5,574 nucleotides of DNA from contig JAJRTM010000287.1 of assembly GCA_024278285.1 (NCBI GenBank), positions 1-5,574 of the forward strand, read 5' to 3'. The DNA comes from Planctomycetota bacterium. Its GTDB lineage: Bacteria > Planctomycetota > Planctomycetia > Planctomycetales > Planctomycetaceae. Every line of letters starts with the position of its first letter. Positions within the stretch are counted from its first letter, which is position 1. Positions 5,153 through 5,574 of this stretch are shown one piece after another. Under the pieces are notes generated by a model. That model did no database searches. It had not been told where the DNA came from and worked only from the letters and a program-made list of their open reading frames with translations. Both the position numbers and the translations under genes were made by a program.

Positions 5153-5329
5153 AACTAATAGATAATAATTGATCTGTTGTCTAAAAGCGAGAAAATTCTG
5201 CTGAAAATGAAAATTGGCGTAAACTCGACAGATTTCCACGATGAGGAACGCAGGCTTGAAATTGATTGATACTTATTGAGCAATTTGAAGGTAAATAATG
5301 CGTTATTTTAATTGGTTTATGGGGATTTT

Positions 5330-5574
5330 TCACTGCTCAGTAATATTTGCCAAGTTGCCCTGTGGTGTCAATGTTATGGGAGAGAGGGCAGAAATCTGGG
5401 CGTTGGGGAAGTTTTGTTTTAATTCTTTCAGGCATGATTGGCTGACCAGCAGGCGATTTGGTTGAAGCGTATTTTTTATCTGGACAATTTTCGCTTGTTC
5501 GCCGAGCATTCTCATCACGGCGTCAAGAACCTCTCGGTCTGTCTGGTAAGCGACCGGGCACATCGCGGATGTGG
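5330..5574 (-). CDS. C-terminal part of an unrecognised protein (runs off the window)
   Basis: This frame is open from the right edge of the window to a stop at 5330-5332. It includes an internal ATG at 5563, with three in-frame codons before it (Thr-Ser-Ala), so the true start very probably lies outside. The roughly 80 visible residues look like ordinary soluble protein: an amphipathic helix (TDREVLDAVMRMLGEQ), a strand-like KIVQIKN, NRLLVSQSCLKELKQNF as another helix, and NAQISALSPITL as a strand. I see no membrane segment and no motif I can assign to a family. The alternation suggests the end of an alpha/beta domain. It lies in the same direction as the CBS gene but 391 bases upstream of it, so an operon is unlikely. 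Confidence 0.65.
   Translation of the reverse strand, partial: TSAMCPVAYQTDREVLDAVMRMLGEQAKIVQIKNTLQPNRLLVSQSCLKELKQNFPNAQISALSPITLTPQGNLANITEQ

Larger units (their letters stand above)
4939..5329. other. Intergenic region upstream of the CBS gene
   Basis: No gene is supported in these roughly 390 bases. Besides the CBS Shine-Dalgarno they hold two secondary-structure candidates. In 5044-5079, AAGTGAT and ATCACTT enclose a smaller CACG-AA-CGTG hairpin. In 5124-5152 there is a 9-bp stem with two G-T pairs. A small AT-only hairpin (AAATAA/TTATTT, 5293-5308) lies just past the 5330 stop. The CBS promoter should be here on the - strand, but I saw no convincing pair of boxes. Confidence 0.5.

Noticed and set aside
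5273..5343. 10-bp inverted repeat (TTATTGAGCA with TGCTCAGTAA, one G-T pair)
   Set aside because: The arms are 51 bases apart and one lies inside the end of a coding frame; no T-run or conserved feature gives it a role.

Overview
The window looks like a piece of a planctomycete chromosome of moderate GC content, of the Gimesia/Planctomyces/Rubinisphaera kind. The evidence is the combination of a DUF1559 'prepilin-like' protein, small lipoproteins with a Cys-Gly-Gly start, a Tat-exported DUF1501 protein, and long intergenic stretches rich in dispersed repeats. The genus is inferred, not proven.

Layout. The left third is read on the + strand. A DUF1559 pseudopilin-type protein (121-1134) has a strong Shine-Dalgarno and is closed by a clear intrinsic terminator (1177-1218). 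It is followed by a transthyretin/carboxypeptidase-regulatory-like lipoprotein (1249-1692) and a very small putative lipoprotein (1816-1980). A GTAG-headed REP doublet (2023-2088) and a 10-bp-stem palindrome (2100-2124) separate these from everything to the right, which is read on the - strand. That comprises a full-length DUF1501 protein with a twin-arginine signal (2132-3577), a two-CBS-domain protein (4453-4938, with its own strong RBS and a textbook terminator at 4375-4421), and the C-terminal end of an unrecognised gene running off the right edge (5330-5574).

Between DUF1501 and the CBS gene lie about 875 bases without a credible gene. They hold a second, larger GTAG-headed inverted repeat (3811-3949), diverged direct repeats on either side of it, two copies of a 25-bp GC-rich box, and a patchwork of purine-rich and 'ATTCGCG' phrase repeats (about 4022-4280).

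The genes do not form one pathway. DUF1559 plus lipoprotein is a recurrent cell-envelope module in planctomycetes. DUF1501 is a predicted exported protein that usually sits beside a DUF1549/DUF1553 cytochrome-type partner, which is absent here. The CBS protein is a probable cytosolic nucleotide-sensing regulator. No defence system, phage or complete transposon is visible. The least ordinary content is the repeat architecture: two unrelated REP doublets built on the same plan, and an exact tandem duplication of the DUF1501 ribosome-binding region.
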